Assembly (NCBI GenBank): GCA_037974665.1
Contig: CM075765.1
Location: forward strand, 55,747,747 to 55,811,746
Source: Ehretia macrophylla
Lineage: Eukaryota; Streptophyta; Magnoliopsida; Boraginales; Ehretiaceae
DNA: 64,000 nt
Direction: 5' to 3'
In this document: one piece after another, positions 51,761 to 64,000 of the stretch
Numbering within the stretch: the stretch's first letter is position 1
Layout: the number at the start of each line of letters is the position of its first letter
Notes under the pieces: generated by a model
The model's input: only the letters and a program-made list of their open reading frames with translations
Databases searched by the model: none
What the model was told of the DNA's origin: nothing
Made by a program: the position numbers and the translations under genes

Positions 51761-53324
51761 TGTCCTAAGTCTGACTGTGCTTAGGTCAGTGCATTGGCAC
51801 CTACTAAGTAAGAGATTTATGGTTGAGTTCTGTTTGTACTGAACAGAAGCAATAGGCTTAAAGCGGTTCTTCCTACATTCCTCTCCTTATCAATGGAGCT
51901 GAATTCCATCTAGCCTCTCCTTACAATTCAAGAGTGAAAGTTAAGAAAGGCTCTGATCTTATTCTTCCTAGAATATAGGAAGGAGATCTGACTTCTTAGA
52001 AGGAGATGAGCTACCTAGATCTGTGTATGTATGGGTCTCGGTAATTGAAGAGAGAAGAAGGAATGAAGTGGCCACCTAAGATTGAGTGTGGAAAAACCTT
52101 ATGATTTATTCTATAAAATGATTTTTTATTTGAAAAGTGACTCAATATTAGGAGTGAGTCCAACTAATTAGTTTTAACCAAAGAAAGGCTAGGTCCAGGG
52201 GTTTGGTTACGCTACAGGGAAGGGCCTAGGCAGCCTTCGCGCCCAAGGCTTGGTACCACCTATTCCTAAGATGAATTGGCTATTAATTAGATTGAGTCCC
52301 ATGCATGTATAGACACATAAAGCATACGACTAAGATGCTACATGTAAAAAGTTAGATATTGAAAATCATGTAAACACATATTAGCATTCGCATAGAGATA
52401 ACACATGAGAGTTTAGAAAGAACACATATTAGAAAAGGTGTTTGATGTATAAATTGGTTTATATAGTGGATTATCTTTGGGAAAAAAAGCCCATCTATAA
52501 CAATTATGTCCCTCTTAACCAGTTGCGTGATAGCTATCATCTTTCCCGGTTTGTTAGGTTTCGGAATAAACGATCTATACATAGAATCCAATTTCAAAGT
52601 CGAGTTTGAGACTGCTTGACTTGCAATTTACCTTCGGGAATTTTTTTCTTATAAACTGACTTCCTGTCCTTACAGGGCGTTATCCTCTTTTAAAGGAAGA
52701 ATCAAGGAGCACCCATAAGTAGTGGTGCATACTGAGAACAAGAATTCCCTTAGCGCGTTGGATCATCGAAGAATGGATAAATTCCTATCTCTAGTAAGAC
52801 CACCCATGAGGGTTCATCAACTCATTTCTCGGTCAGATATTGGTCACAAAAATACAATGTGAACTTGTCACCAGCCTCATCTGGCTTTTCTAGCTTCATA
52901 GCTGATCCCTCACCAGATGCTTAGTTAGAGCCGTTATCGTTGTGCTTTGATAGACTACTCAGAGAGAGTCTTTAAGAGATACATTCTCTGTTTCGGCTTG
53001 CCTCTAGAAGCTCTATTTTGATACCTTAGCGGACTACTTGTTTGTAGCCTTTCAATATCTTGTTCTCAATGACCGGATCTCGCACTTCCTTCCTTACCCA
53101 CTTACCCTTTTTACCAGGGGTTTTGCCCCAAAATTCAATGAGACAAGTCCCCTTTTGCAAGACTGGCAACAAACAACCAACCATGAGACCATTGCTCCCC
53201 CTGTGTATATGTAAACACAAGAAAGAATTGAAAAGCGGCACATGCTATATATTCGCATTAGGAACTACGTTAATCAGAGGTTGTTAGACCTCTTCCATGT
53301 TTGGGTGGCGAAGATCTTAAGATG
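51761..53324. other. NUMT spacer between the two mitovirus-like fossils
   Basis: No gene recognised. A reverse frame at 53026-53241 (71 codons, Lys/Gly-rich) has no known match. Part of this stretch could be the decayed N-terminal region of copy B, but I see no motif to prove it. Confidence 0.4.
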
Positions 53325-54535
53325 TCTCCCCCAAGATGGGACTTTTAATTAACCAAACACAGCCTCTTGATCGACTGGTTGGCAGTAGGCACAGTTTTTC
53401 CTTTGAGTTAAAGTCGGCCACTGATTGTTTTTGTCTTTCTGTTTGAGGTGGTGCAGTACCTATTCGACCGCTCCTTTGCCTCACGTGTGGTTAATTCTGT
53501 ACCTACATGCAAAATCTTTGAGGTGTCTTTTGTTAAACGAAGGTTCTCTCAAGTATGCTTTTTGGCAGGGCAGCCATTGGGATATCTCGGTTCTTGGCCT
53601 ATTTTCATGCTACTACACCATATATTAGTATGGTGGTATGCGAAACAGGTGCACCCTGGTGTACGTATTAAATTGTACTCAGTGATGATGTTGTCATTGT
53701 CGATCAGGAAGTCGCCAAAGTATATGAGCTTTGGGTAAATTAGGGGAGGGGTAACAATAAGTTATCAAAAGTGCTAGATCCTTCATTCTGGTTCTGCTTA
53801 GTTTGCTAAATGCTTAAGGGTTAGGGAATTGAGAAAAGATTTATCTCCTATCTCAATTTGGAGTTTGTTAAAGTCCCACCATCCATGAGAATCCATGGCA
53901 GTTCATATGAAGTACCCTTTCAAGCGATTTTCTACCTTTGCTCGGGTGGCTGGTGCTAATTACCGTGTTTTAGCATAGTTGAACCATCACCGGTTGGCAC
54001 ACTATGGGTACCTCTGGGTGATGTGGACTAAGATGAAAATGTCGTTCAATCTTTGGATGGGGCAGGGCCGTCTTCTCAATCCATATCTATGTGGTGTAAT
54101 CATCGACTTCCTAAGGAAAGAGATGAGGCCTAGGGATCTTCAAGTAGTCCCAGATCAGATGAGTTGTTTTCTCTACCAGTGTAGGCTTGCTTCGCATAGG
54201 CTACACAAGCCAGGGATAAAAGATTTTCTTGAGTGGTCTACCCTTAGATCATGGATGCAGAGTTGGTTGTAATACTGCCATTCGTGCTACGGCACAACTT
54301 TGTCACGTGTCCATTGAGGAATTCTTCAAGGCCTCTATCATCAATTGAAAATAGAAGATCGATCGCTCTGATCCTTTGTTGGTGCGTTTTGGTCTTATGT
54401 GGAAGGTTTATGACATGGTGGCAGTGAGGGGTCTTGATTTCATGGTACCTATCTTGGAATTTGGACCTGGACTACGTAAGAAGAGTATAGGTTTTTATAC
54501 CTCTACCCTGGGTCAAGGACCTAATTCTATATAAT
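53325..54535 (+). pseudogene. Mitovirus-like RdRp fossil, copy B (motif A to C-terminus)
   Basis: Visible blocks in order: SFELKSATD near 53395 (motif A, with Glu at the first acidic position), AGQPLGYLGSWP near 53570 (motif B), SDDVVIVD at 53681-53704 in a shifted frame (motif C, Ser in place of Gly), and IEEFFKASII with DPLLVRFGLMWKVYDMVA at about 54310-54420. The last block is the counterpart of SFEDFFKAPIV...RFGIM in copy A, but the two differ at many positions, so they are not a recent duplication. Frame changes and stops run throughout; the gene is inactive. Confidence 0.85.
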
Positions 54536-55254
54536 AGGATTTTTTCCATTGAAATAATTAGACGATTAAGAAACTCTCCGATCGGAGATGTACGCGTTGT
54601 CTGACGAATGGCATAGTCCAACACTTGTTGATGATCACCTACTTCCATCATGGGCTTTCACTCACGGTCATAAATAGACATCTCTCTCAAAGATGACTCC
54701 CACTTAAGTAATACTCTAACACTAGCTTCTGGAACACACCTACAACTATTTCCTAAATGCTATGCTTTCTAGGCTAAAGACTTGATAAAAGCAAAGATAA
54801 AAGCAGGGATTGACAGAACTAAAAGCGCACATGCATGAGCATAAGATTGATGCCCTGATGGCTGGAAGATGAATTCTTCTTCATACCCCCGATCTGGCTG
54901 GTTTTATTTTCATGCTTCATGTTGTCGCCTTCGAAATTGATGCTTAAGTCGATCCACTTGCATTGGTGGTCTTTCTCTTCCCTCATCGCATGCGCTTCAT
55001 TTCGACCAGGGTGCTTTAAGCTGGCTTTTTTCTTTGATTGTCTGGTAGAGTAGATTCATTCCCTCGATCTGGTCATCTGTAACAATCAGATCTTTCACTT
55101 ACTTATATAAAGCTACTTTGGTGCAGGACAAAGAGGAGTGGAGCAGACTCATGCCTTAGCCACTTGGCTACGGTTCCAGCCTAAAAATAGTGAAATCTAT
55201 TTTCATTGACCAAGCCTGAATGGGCTGCTCCTGCTCTTGGTCCCCAAGGAAAAT

Positions 55255-55310
55255 GGGGTGACAAAGAGATGCTGCTTCACCTGGGGTGACAAAGAGATGC
55301 TGCTTCACTT
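55255..55310. repeat. Two-copy 28-bp tandem repeat
   Basis: GGGGTGACAAAGAGATGCTG followed by CTTCACCT occurs at 55255 and again at 55283, with one difference at the end. Confidence 0.9.
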
Positions 55311-55318
55311 GGGGTAGT

Positions 55319-55410
55319 TGGCTTGGTCCAACCAAGAAAGGCATGGGAGTCTTTGGGCATTGCTTAAGCTAAGTCAAGCTTGGACCAACTTAAGTCAAGA
55401 CTGGCTATCT
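55319..55410. repeat. Dispersed repeat, second copy of the cox2 leader segment
   Basis: Matches 49394-49467 with an extra stretch of about 22 bp in the middle that looks like a local duplication of its own flanks (CTTGGACCAACTTAAGTCAAG). Confidence 0.75.
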
Positions 55411-58400
55411 TTCTCTTTCTCTCTTTATACACAATATAATTATTTAAGTCGAAGACTGACTACTGATTTCTGCTCGTAGTTCCTCTCTTGTTAGTGTAGT
55501 GATACGGATACTCCTCTATGCGAATGTTATGGCTTTCAAAAGACGAGTAAGAGGCGACCGATCTGTCTATTCTTATTCTACCGATAAGTGAGGTAAGAAG
55601 TCTTTCTCGGGCTCAGAAAAGTATTGTACGCACGGGATTCCACCTATTAGGAAGTCTCATCGTAGGGATTTTGCTTAGGGAAAAAATCATCTTACTCAAT
55701 CACACCTCTTACCTAACTAAAAGAGCCATTCCTTATTTCCCTCTGTTCATTTACTCGGAACAAAACTTTTTTTATTGTAAAAAACATCCTACTAAGAGAA
55801 TGAACTCTTACATGGCCTACGGGGCCTAGAAGACCAGACAAGGAGAGATTCCATATCCAAGACTTCTCTTCTAACAACCGTCCTAACAAACATACTACTG
55901 CAATGATTGGACCGATGGAATTGGAAAAGAAAGACCGGATTTATTTATATAGGATACCACTTGCACTGAATGACTGTCTTGCCCAGAATTCAAGGAAAGA
56001 GACCGTACCGTGTTACCAATCGTGCTAAGAAACGTGAAATCAAGCATGATTTTATTTTCTTTCTTCAGGTTAGGTTTGTATAACAAAAACAACCTATTTA
56101 GCTTATTATTGCAATTAAAAAAGCCGATTCTCGTAAAGATACGATTCGATAGCACAACAAAAAGAGAATCGGGAATCTCTTGACTTCACCGCTATGCACA
56201 TACTTTTCTTACTCCAAGAGCGAAAAGAACATCGTATCATCGGTTATACTATACGAAAATATAGGAGTAGTAGTACTTGCTAAAGCTAAATGTTGTATCC
56301 TCCTTGACACGTGAAAGCTAAAAATAGTCTACTAGATAAGCCAAGTAAAGTAGTTCTAGAAACAGAAGAAAGACTTTAATATCCTTTTGAGATAAGTCAA
56401 TTCCTTATTCAATCCTCCCCCTAGGTGTACTTCTATTGAAGCTTTAGAGAATCTAGGTCCAGCGGAAGAATAAGTACCGTACGATATAAAGTCTAATCAA
56501 TCTCCTACAATAGACAATAGAGGGCTCTGACCTGACCACAGTTAATCAGTCTATTATTCTGGTTCTATAGAGTCTAACCTTGAAAAGAGAAGACTCCTCT
56601 TTGTTAGCCTGGTCCAGGTGTGGGATATCTTTCCCATCTATTATAGTAGCCCTAGCCTTCCGACAAGAGCAGTTACGCCTTTTCCTAAAGCCCTTACTAA
56701 ACCACCTGGAAGTAGTCTGGTTTGATATAACCTGGACTTTGCCTAGCTACCATGGAAAACATAGTCAAAAGAGCTGACAAAATAGCCATGTTACTCTCGG
56801 ACCTTACCTTAATAAATGAAGAACATAAGCCTTTATTAAAAAGAAAAAACACTAAGATGAGCTAACTTGGCTTGATGCAGGAAATGGAATCACAACAATA
56901 AAGAAGGCTAGGAAAAATAGCATACTTTTTTTTTGTTTTTTAGTCTTTCTACCGGCAGATGACTAAAGTACCTTTCCTTTCGAACTAAACCTTTCACTAA
57001 CTGCATCGGAGTATTTTTTTAAAAATACTAGCTAAAAGAGTGGATTCCTTCCATAAACTAAAGAATTTACTTACCTTCAACCGGTATCATTTAGCTTGAG
57101 ACAGGTATTCTTTTTTGATTATTGATATCACCGTTCAAGCGGAAGACTAATAAGAATTTTTCTTGTCGAACGGTCCATTCTGTAAGAGAGAATTTGTTCA
57201 TAGCCGAGTCTGTCAAAGAGCTTGGCTTAGGTAAGCATTCAAAAGCAGTATCCTTTCACGACCACTTTCCAGTAGAGGGATTTTTTTTTCTTATTATTCC
57301 TTTCCCGCCTTCTCTCTTCCATTCTGCGGTGAAGCTCTCGGCTTGGACCTTGCTTACCTTTCTCCCCCCGCTGCTTGCTGATCTTGCTCCTGAGTCCTCT
57401 CTTTGCCTTTAGTGGGAACTCTTATTGGACTGACGAGTTGGTTAATCAAGGATTCTTTTATTACTCTGGGAAGATATTATAAGTATAATAGATAGCAGAC
57501 CTTCGATTTCTCTCATTTAAAGCATTTTTTTATAAGAACTGTAAGAGCTTAGTTTTCCTTTAATGCCTACTTCTAAGACTGGCTCCACAAGGATTTATTA
57601 AGAGCTCAAATTGGTTGCAGTTTGACTATGTATCTTCCTCCCTCACTAAAGAGCTAAAGATCTTACACAACCATTCAACTATTAAAAACACTTATTCTTA
57701 ATCATTCATAGACTAACTACATTCAAATAAGTGGTAAAGACTCCTCTAAAACTAAAAGGAATAATTGAAGGGCAATAAGATAAAGCATAGATGCCTATTT
57801 AGCCTATTGACTGCTTTACCTAATTAATGAATGGCAAAGAAAGACTCTATTCCATAGCTTTTGCTTGTCCTCGCTGGGAATGCTATGAGACAGATTCACA
57901 GTAAGCACAACTCTTGCTTATACCCCATTGACTTGACATCTTTTTATGCTTGGCACACTAAGATAGGAAGGATTCAATTCAAGAAAAAGAAAAAGAAACT
58001 TCTTAGTAAGACTTATTGTGCCTAAGGTCATAGAAGGGGGAGAAAGATCTATCCCTAAGAGCTAAGAAAGGCAGACTAAAAGGAGAATGCTATTACTCCA
58101 ATTACCTATTATCCCCCTTATCCATGCTTTGACTTGCTTTAATGATTGGTCCCCCTAGACAGGTATTGCTTCAATGCCATTTCTATCATCTAAGGTAGAA
58201 AAAGGGTTAAAGAAGAGCAATGCTTATCTTACCATACAATTCAAATAAAAAAAAGAGTAGATTGGTTCATTGGGAGCTACTACTTTCCTCTTTGTTCAAA
58301 AGCTCAGAAATCTGAAACTAGACTTGAACTTGAAAGAATGGGGAATTAAAGTAAAGCATGGCATGGGAAATCCCAGTATAAAATAGAACGTGAAGCAATA

Positions 58401-60663
58401 AAAGGGGAATCCCGATAGTAAATGAAGTTATATTTCCTAGTTAAGTTTGCCATTACCATTAGTTGGGAATGAACTAGATTTAGTTGCTTGTACTGGGGAT
58501 TGGCTTAGCAGGACGATTAAGATTTGATATGATTTTAATCGAGGAAATCTGTTCTTACTTTAAAGAAAATAGTGAAGTGAAGATGGACTTATTCAGCGCC
58601 TAAGTGCAATGAAAAGACTGGGATTGACGGATTTGGCATGCTTAGCTTTGTGGTCAATCGAATAGATAGAGTAGATAACGAATCGCATTCCTTGTGAATT
58701 GCATGGTTCATTCCAACTCTAGTTTTTAGTAAGTCAAGGAATTTGGGAAGCAAGAGGTCGATCCGCTTTTTACAACATCCAAGGTTAGGGAAGCTTTGGG
58801 ATCGAATTCTAAGAAAAGAACAGAGGTAAGACATGAATTAAGCATGGGAATTTCCTTTGTGTCTAAAGCAAGGTTTGTACTTGGATCGAACTCTCGGGTT
58901 TGGGGCATTTTGCCTACCTTGGGTGACCTGAGGAAAGAGAAGGATCATCAATCAATCTGAGCTATGGTTCCATTCCTTGTTGAAGTTAGCCTTGCTTGAA
59001 AAGGCATAAGTAGGAAATCGAATATCTAAAGTAGATCCTATTCTCGATGGATTAGAAAACTTACCTTAGTGTGATTCCATGCCTGACTTTCCCGATAGCA
59101 GAATCGATAGATGTTCCCGCAGAGCGGTAACTATCAAAAATTAGACTTCATCTGAGCACACAAGAAATTGGTAAAGACTAATTACAGAATGAAATAACCC
59201 GAGTAACTAGTTAAAAGAGAGATTGCTGATACTTCTCGATTGGTAAAGGGTGAATTGGAGAGAAAGTGCTTTTATCTTTACTAATATTTGTCTCAAAAGT
59301 CAAAGTACATAATAGAATCCTATTTATCCTTTTACAAAGGCTTTCTATCCCTGGTCGTACTGGTCAAGCGAAAAAAAAACGGACAAAAGGCTTATCAAAA
59401 GTGTATGCCATTCGCTCGCCAACTTCATAAGATTTGTACACTCATTGACATTCCCTTCGGGTCCAATGTGTTTTGTTTTCCAAATCGATATTCCTGCTAT
59501 TTCTACACCAGCCCCTACATGTACTACTGGAAATGGACCTACTAAAGTTCCTGCACTAGGTGGGAATTCCTATTGAAACTATGACTACAACAGCTGGTTC
59601 TGTATTCGATCGTACACTCATTCGGTTGGTTAATGGAAAAACATCTACTAAGCCTTGTTTTAATCGTTGATGGTGATGTATGCAGGGATAATCCAACACT
59701 AGTAGAAGTAGACCATGCCTAAGTGGTTGATCCGGTTCATTGAGGAGTAGGAGGGGCAAAGCCATTGTTCCTGGGTAAGCACCATCCATGTCCACATTTC
59801 CACCTGCATCGTCATCATAATATGGTATATCGGGGAATTAGGAGAAGCTAGCTAACTACGTTCGTGCTTGTCTGCCCAAACTATGATATTCCCCTTTTCT
59901 TCTTCTTCCTTTTACAAAATCAAGAGAACTTGATGCTATCACTTTTTCTTTTTCGTTTGAAAGAATATAATGTCAGTTTTTTTAGTCTCAGTTGATGCGT
60001 AAGGGTGTGGTAGCCCAGAGCGTTGGTTGTTTGCTTGACTGGCTTAATTGACGGCCTTCGCTCCACGGATCAGGGATCTTGAATGAACTCGACTTGGTAG
60101 CCGTGAGTGAGAGGAGGGGCTAAAACTAACTTAATCCACTCTTTAAACCAAACAAAAGGATTCGTCCTTACTGCCGCAAAAGTTGATGAGAGGCATATGG
60201 AGGATCCTCCAATCGACCTTTTGCTTTAATGGTCGTGCTTTTACATAATGAGGTCTTCTGAGCTCTCTTTTTCTGGAAAGAATGGTCGAGCATCTTCAAA
60301 TCTCACCCTAGTTCCAATCAAATCTATTCTAAGGTGTCCAAAGGTAGGGGAAAGAAAGGAGGAATTGATCGACCAACTTGAACATATCCATAACCTGCTT
60401 CCATCTATCCTAAATGAGGGAATTAAGGAGGGTATAGTCGACTGAACTGGTTGATTCTAAGGTGGATGATAAGCAGCTATATCCGTATCAAGCCTACCAT
60501 CTCCGTGGACGTTATGTTATCCAAACTCCCAGCATTAATGATTATCTTTGCCCTGGCCAATTCTGACATAGATTTGGTATACAGCCTTCCGTCTCCTCCT
60601 CCTTTTTGCTGACATTGGCTCACATTGCCACACAATCTAACGACGGCGAAACTGTCTCCTTTT

Positions 60664-61320
60664 CTAAGCTTTAGAACCCTCGCTATGTTTCCAACTTGAA
60701 CTTACCTTTAGAGCTTCCCGGGCTCTAGGCTCCACAATGTTCACTCTTCCATCTTCAGCTGGTCTATTCTGCACACCCCCAACAGCATTCATCCGTCTGA
60801 ACATTGGAACAGTAACGAGCAAAATGCCCCACTCCTCTACATTCATAACAGTTATCAGATCTTCTCTGCAGAAAGCTCTGCGGGCCTCGTGCTCCAAACT
60901 GATGGCGTCTCGATGTTCTCCTTGAAGCCGTCCTGGCACTCTCCCACTTTAAGAAGTTTGTAAAAAGGCTCACGTTTTTTGGCTTCCTATAGACCCCTCC
61001 TAGGTTATGGCAACTTTCTACTCCTCCTGAGCTGTCTTGCTATATCTAAAATGGCTTCGAGCATCCAGCTTCACTACTACTGCCTGCTCTTTCCTTTTTC
61101 TATACTTCCCAGTCCACAACAGACCAAATCTTCTCTTGATCCATCTGAATCACACCCTTGCTAATCCAATGGCCAAGAAATATCACTTTCGTCTGAGTAC
61201 TCTTTCACATACAACCTCTTTTATTGCTACACCTAGAAGACTATACTCAGAGTTCCAAAGCCCTAGTGAGTAACTATAAACGATTATGTCATCAAGGTTT
61301 TCCACTACAAACTGTTCAAG
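60664..61320 (-). pseudogene. Rearranged Ty3/gypsy gag and RT fragments
   Basis: On the reverse strand LDDIIVYS (61296 down to 61273) is the RT active-site motif, preceded by Asn instead of Tyr. A stretch to about 61050 follows in broken frames with RT-connection features. Next, at 60850-60809, CYECRGVGHFARYC is a CX2CX4HX4C zinc knuckle as found in gypsy Gag. In a normal element Gag lies before RT; here it lies after it, so the piece is a rearrangement or two joined fragments. Confidence 0.75.
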
Positions 61321-62008
61321 TTAAGGGTTTTAGTTATCCATTTAAGTGCAGAACAAGACCTGAATTAGAATGATATTCATAGATCACTTACTCTTTGTGT
61401 ATGTTATGGAGTCTCCATTCCATGTTGAAAGCTCTTTCAAATAGAATAAGCGTTGAAAGTCTTCAATTAGACTAGAGCCTTAGATTCTTTTTTTTTTTTG
61501 ACTTCATTCAAAGCGGAATGAATGGGGGGAAAGTGGTTCACTAGAGTTTCTCTCTTGAAAATAGTTTTATTTATTCTCTTAAAGGTCTTTTTCTATCTTT
61601 TTTTCATGGTATCAAAGCCAACAATAGAATTTGGGTGCTAAAACAATAACCCAAAACCTGCTTGTTTAGAGAATACAACTATTCACGTTTTCTTTTTCTT
61701 TTTTGATTTTATGACCAATATAAATGGAAATTTTTTTGTTATATGCCCTATACCCACCCAATTTCTTTGGTAGATCCTAACATGAATTATGTACACAATG
61801 AGGATCATAATTATTGATACAGTTTAGTTTGGATACCAAGCTATCTTATCAATATATTTACAAAAAAGCCTTCGATGTAGTGATGAAATTGTGATACATA
61901 ATCAATCCTATTTGTTTGTTCATTACTAAAATGAATCGAATCCTATCCAAAATTTATATTTATCTTTTGAATTACTCATATATATCCTATGAATTTTATT
62001 TCACACAG
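61321..62008. other. NUMT spacer before mttB, with an LTR-like trace
   Basis: ATGGTATCAAAGCC near 61607 resembles a degraded tRNA-Met primer site, and the T-rich stretch before it could be the end of a copia-type LTR. No partner was found. Otherwise spacer. Confidence 0.35.
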
Positions 62009-62800
62009 GAAACTATTCTAGGAGAAGTTTGAATCCGTTTTGTTCGGATATTGATTTGTCTTGGTTTGACTTGGTTTACGCTCTACTTGTTCCCGAAAGT
62101 GTTAATATATCCATTAGCTAAACCCTTTCTTACCCTACCTTTGGACTCGTATTTTGTTCATACACAATCAACGGAGGCCTTCTCGACATATGTTGCAACG
62201 TCTTCAATAGCTTGCTCTTACTTTGCCTTTCCCTTAATAAGTTATCAAATTTGGTGCTTTTGATCCCCAGTTGCTAGGGGAAACAAAGGACGAAATGCAT
62301 TCAATTCCTCCATTTAAGTGGTTCTCGCTTCTCCTTGTTCCTATTCCTAACTTCTTCCCTGGTAGTTCCCAATCTTTGGCACTTTCTATACTTCATGGGT
62401 GCAACGTCAACAAATTTTCTCATGATCAAGTTACAACCTAAGATCTATGACCATATTATGTTAACTGTTTGTATTTCATTCATTCTATCGGTATACTCCC
62501 AAGTACCTGTAATTGTGATCCATTTGCTAGAACCAATCGGTCTTTCTGTAGAAACCACTACGAACAATCGTCATTTTTTGATGGTTTTTTCGCTTCTCAC
62601 AACTACTCTTTCCACACCTACGGATATCTAGTGCCAAATTGTCACCCATTTTCTTATTTCTTTGATAATATAGTTGGCTATCTTTGTGGCATCGATTGTA
62701 CAAGTTCGTGAAAAGGGCTGGACGAGTGGAATGAGGGAAAGAGCGGCTCGATCGACAAAAATGAAGAGTAGCCCCCTAGAACCTAGCAAAGTCATTATCA
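62009..62800 (+). pseudogene. mttB: mttB (tatC-like) pseudogene, mitochondrial origin
   Basis: The first recognisable residues are ETILGEV at 62009, then a TGA at 62030-62032. Further blocks are [32 protein letters not shown] and [10 protein letters not shown] up to 62263, where a missing T shifts the frame. The match continues in another frame with GATSTNFLMIKLQPKIYDHI and LSVETTTNNRHFLMVF. A TAG replaces an expected Trp codon near 62629, and the end has AIFVASIVQVREKGWTSGMR. The family is the membrane subunit of the twin-arginine translocase kept in plant mitochondrial genomes. Length and order are normal; frameshift and stops make it inactive. Confidence 0.92.
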
Positions 62801-63549
62801 ATGAATTCTCGAGCAATTCTCAACCAACATATGCGATTCATTCCCGTAAAGATTTTAACACACAGAATATTCCTTACCTTAGGAGCGGGATGAGTGATAC
62901 ATCTGTTGAGCGTCGGTGAAGAATGCAAGAAAAGCTGGAGCTCAGTTATTGATATATTCCATCAAGAGAAAGGAGGCAGACTGGTAAGAAGGCCGACCAC
63001 ATAGGGGGAGCGTACGGTAAAACTTAGCTTTTCGGAGTGGACCAATCTTCCGTAGCGCCCCTCTTACTCTCTCTCTATAAAAAAGGCTTGCGGGAAGTGC
63101 AAAGAGCTAGCTAAGCCACTAATCTCGTGGCGAAGGTTATACCTCATAAAGTCAGTGAAGCTAAGGTTTCGTATGTGTTATATCCTTTCAATCGAGCGAC
63201 AACTTCTAAGGAAGACCTTCATTACCCTTTGAAAAAAGTTAAAAAAGAGCGCTAGGGAAATGGAGAGAGAGAAAGTTACAGAAGTGCTTCTAGATCTCAT
63301 GGAATAAGGTAGAATTTATAACAACACTTTCCATCTCTTGCTTTCATAGAAAAAAAGAATCTAGGAGATGAAATCCTGATTACATTACCGTAGGCCAAAA
63401 TTTTATTTGAAAGAGTAGTCCATAGAAAAAATAAGTATTCTGAAGCCAAATGCTCTTGGATTGGTAGTCGAATAGGGATATAAATCCCTTTCTCTCCTTA
63501 ATATTGAATGTAATCTATCACTTTGAGGTCATGAGAACCCTATGATTTG
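62801..63549. other. NUMT spacer after mttB
   Basis: Mitochondrial-type spacer. No gene recognised. Confidence 0.5.
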
Positions 63550-63720
63550 ATATAAATTATGGCATGCATCTCTGAGGAGAGTGGCGCGACCAAACATCAT
63601 CCCAGAAGCGAATCAACTTACCATTGCCCAAGTTCTGCTTGAAAGTATCTCTGTATCAAATAATATCTTTCGTTATGCAGGATATTTAAGAGGTAGGTTG
63701 GTCAATCCATTTTGCCATTG
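63550..63720 (-). pseudogene. LINE-like reverse transcriptase C-terminal fragment
   Basis: The reverse strand reads LGNGKLIRFWDDVWSRHSP, the GNG..IRFW.D.W motif that follows the RT domain in plant LINEs and related RNase H-like proteins. Only about 40-50 codons are readable before frames break. It could be a LINE scrap already present in the mitochondrial DNA or a later insertion. Confidence 0.55.
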
Positions 63721-64000
63721 GAGAGGTACTTACCAGCCAAATATGAGCACCATGGCGTTTTCTTTTCCTTTGGAAATATCCATAGCCACCTTATAAGAAG
63801 GGCTAACTTGGTTGAAGTCCATCTCATTCGTTAAGCTTTTTGAAAAAAATTAGACCATAAAAACATTTTCTTTTTTGTATGGGATGTTAGTAAAGATGAA
63901 CATGACGAGGTCTTATTGTATTACTTTTTTTTTTGAACTGAAATTCAAACATATCTATCTCAATCTTGTGGCAATTTTCTTTTCAAATCACATCAAGATG
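63721..64000. other. Right end of the window, still NUMT-like
   Basis: No feature seen. The right border of the mitochondrial insertion is not inside the window. Confidence 0.4.

Larger units (their letters stand above)
54536..60663. other. NUMT spacer, about 6 kb without recognised genes
   Basis: Mitochondrial-type spacer. I looked for standard genes and found none. Small frames of unknown nature include 55895-56155 (-), 57122-57412 (+) and 59556-59795 (-); all have mixed composition and no motif. Two repeats inside are listed separately. Confidence 0.45.

Overview
This is nuclear DNA of a flowering plant, most likely a eudicot. The evidence is two ordinary nuclear genes with spliceosomal introns at the left, AT-rich non-coding DNA, and long-LTR retrotransposons with target-site duplications. 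From about 10.56 kb to the right edge the window is one decayed insertion of mitochondrial DNA (a NUMT). About 28.5 kb of it is visible and it runs off the end.

Layout. 1-515: remnants of DNA transposons. 1286-5222 (+): a two-exon PB1-domain gene whose 2.5 kb intron holds two MITE-like elements; one, at 3099-3965, is flanked by a TAGAAAATAT duplication typical of Mutator-like elements. 6294-8335 (-): a convergent WEB-family (DUF827) coiled-coil gene with a 5'UTR intron. 9191-9418 (-): an orphan exon of a gene I do not recognise, which stands next to the NUMT junction.

The NUMT (about 10.56-64 kb) carries recognisable but broken mitochondrial genes: nad4L, atp4, a complete three-exon cox2 that keeps both group II introns and both 34-nt domain V hairpins, and mttB (tatC). 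It also carries sequences known to lodge in plant mitochondrial DNA: two separate mitovirus-like RdRp fossils, Ty3/gypsy pol and gag pieces, and a LINE-like piece. Stop codons and frameshifts show that none of these is likely to work.

After the transfer the NUMT was hit by long-LTR retroelements that lack gag-pol. One (15176-30204, TSD TTAGT, minus orientation) carries a nested younger element of a second family (16196-23978, TSD AACAC) inside one LTR. Another (32351-42197) separates nad4L from atp4, and one of its LTRs holds a solo LTR of the second family (37339-39768, TSD CTAGC). The two families differ in LTRs and bodies. Both share a tRNA-Met-type primer site, a leader block just after it, and a hairpin directly before the polypurine tract, which suggests that one autonomous partner moves both.

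I see no defence system, biosynthetic cluster or other multi-gene system. The most interesting content is the layered record of RNA virus to mitochondrion to nucleus to nested transposons, and the shared terminal signals of the two non-autonomous families.
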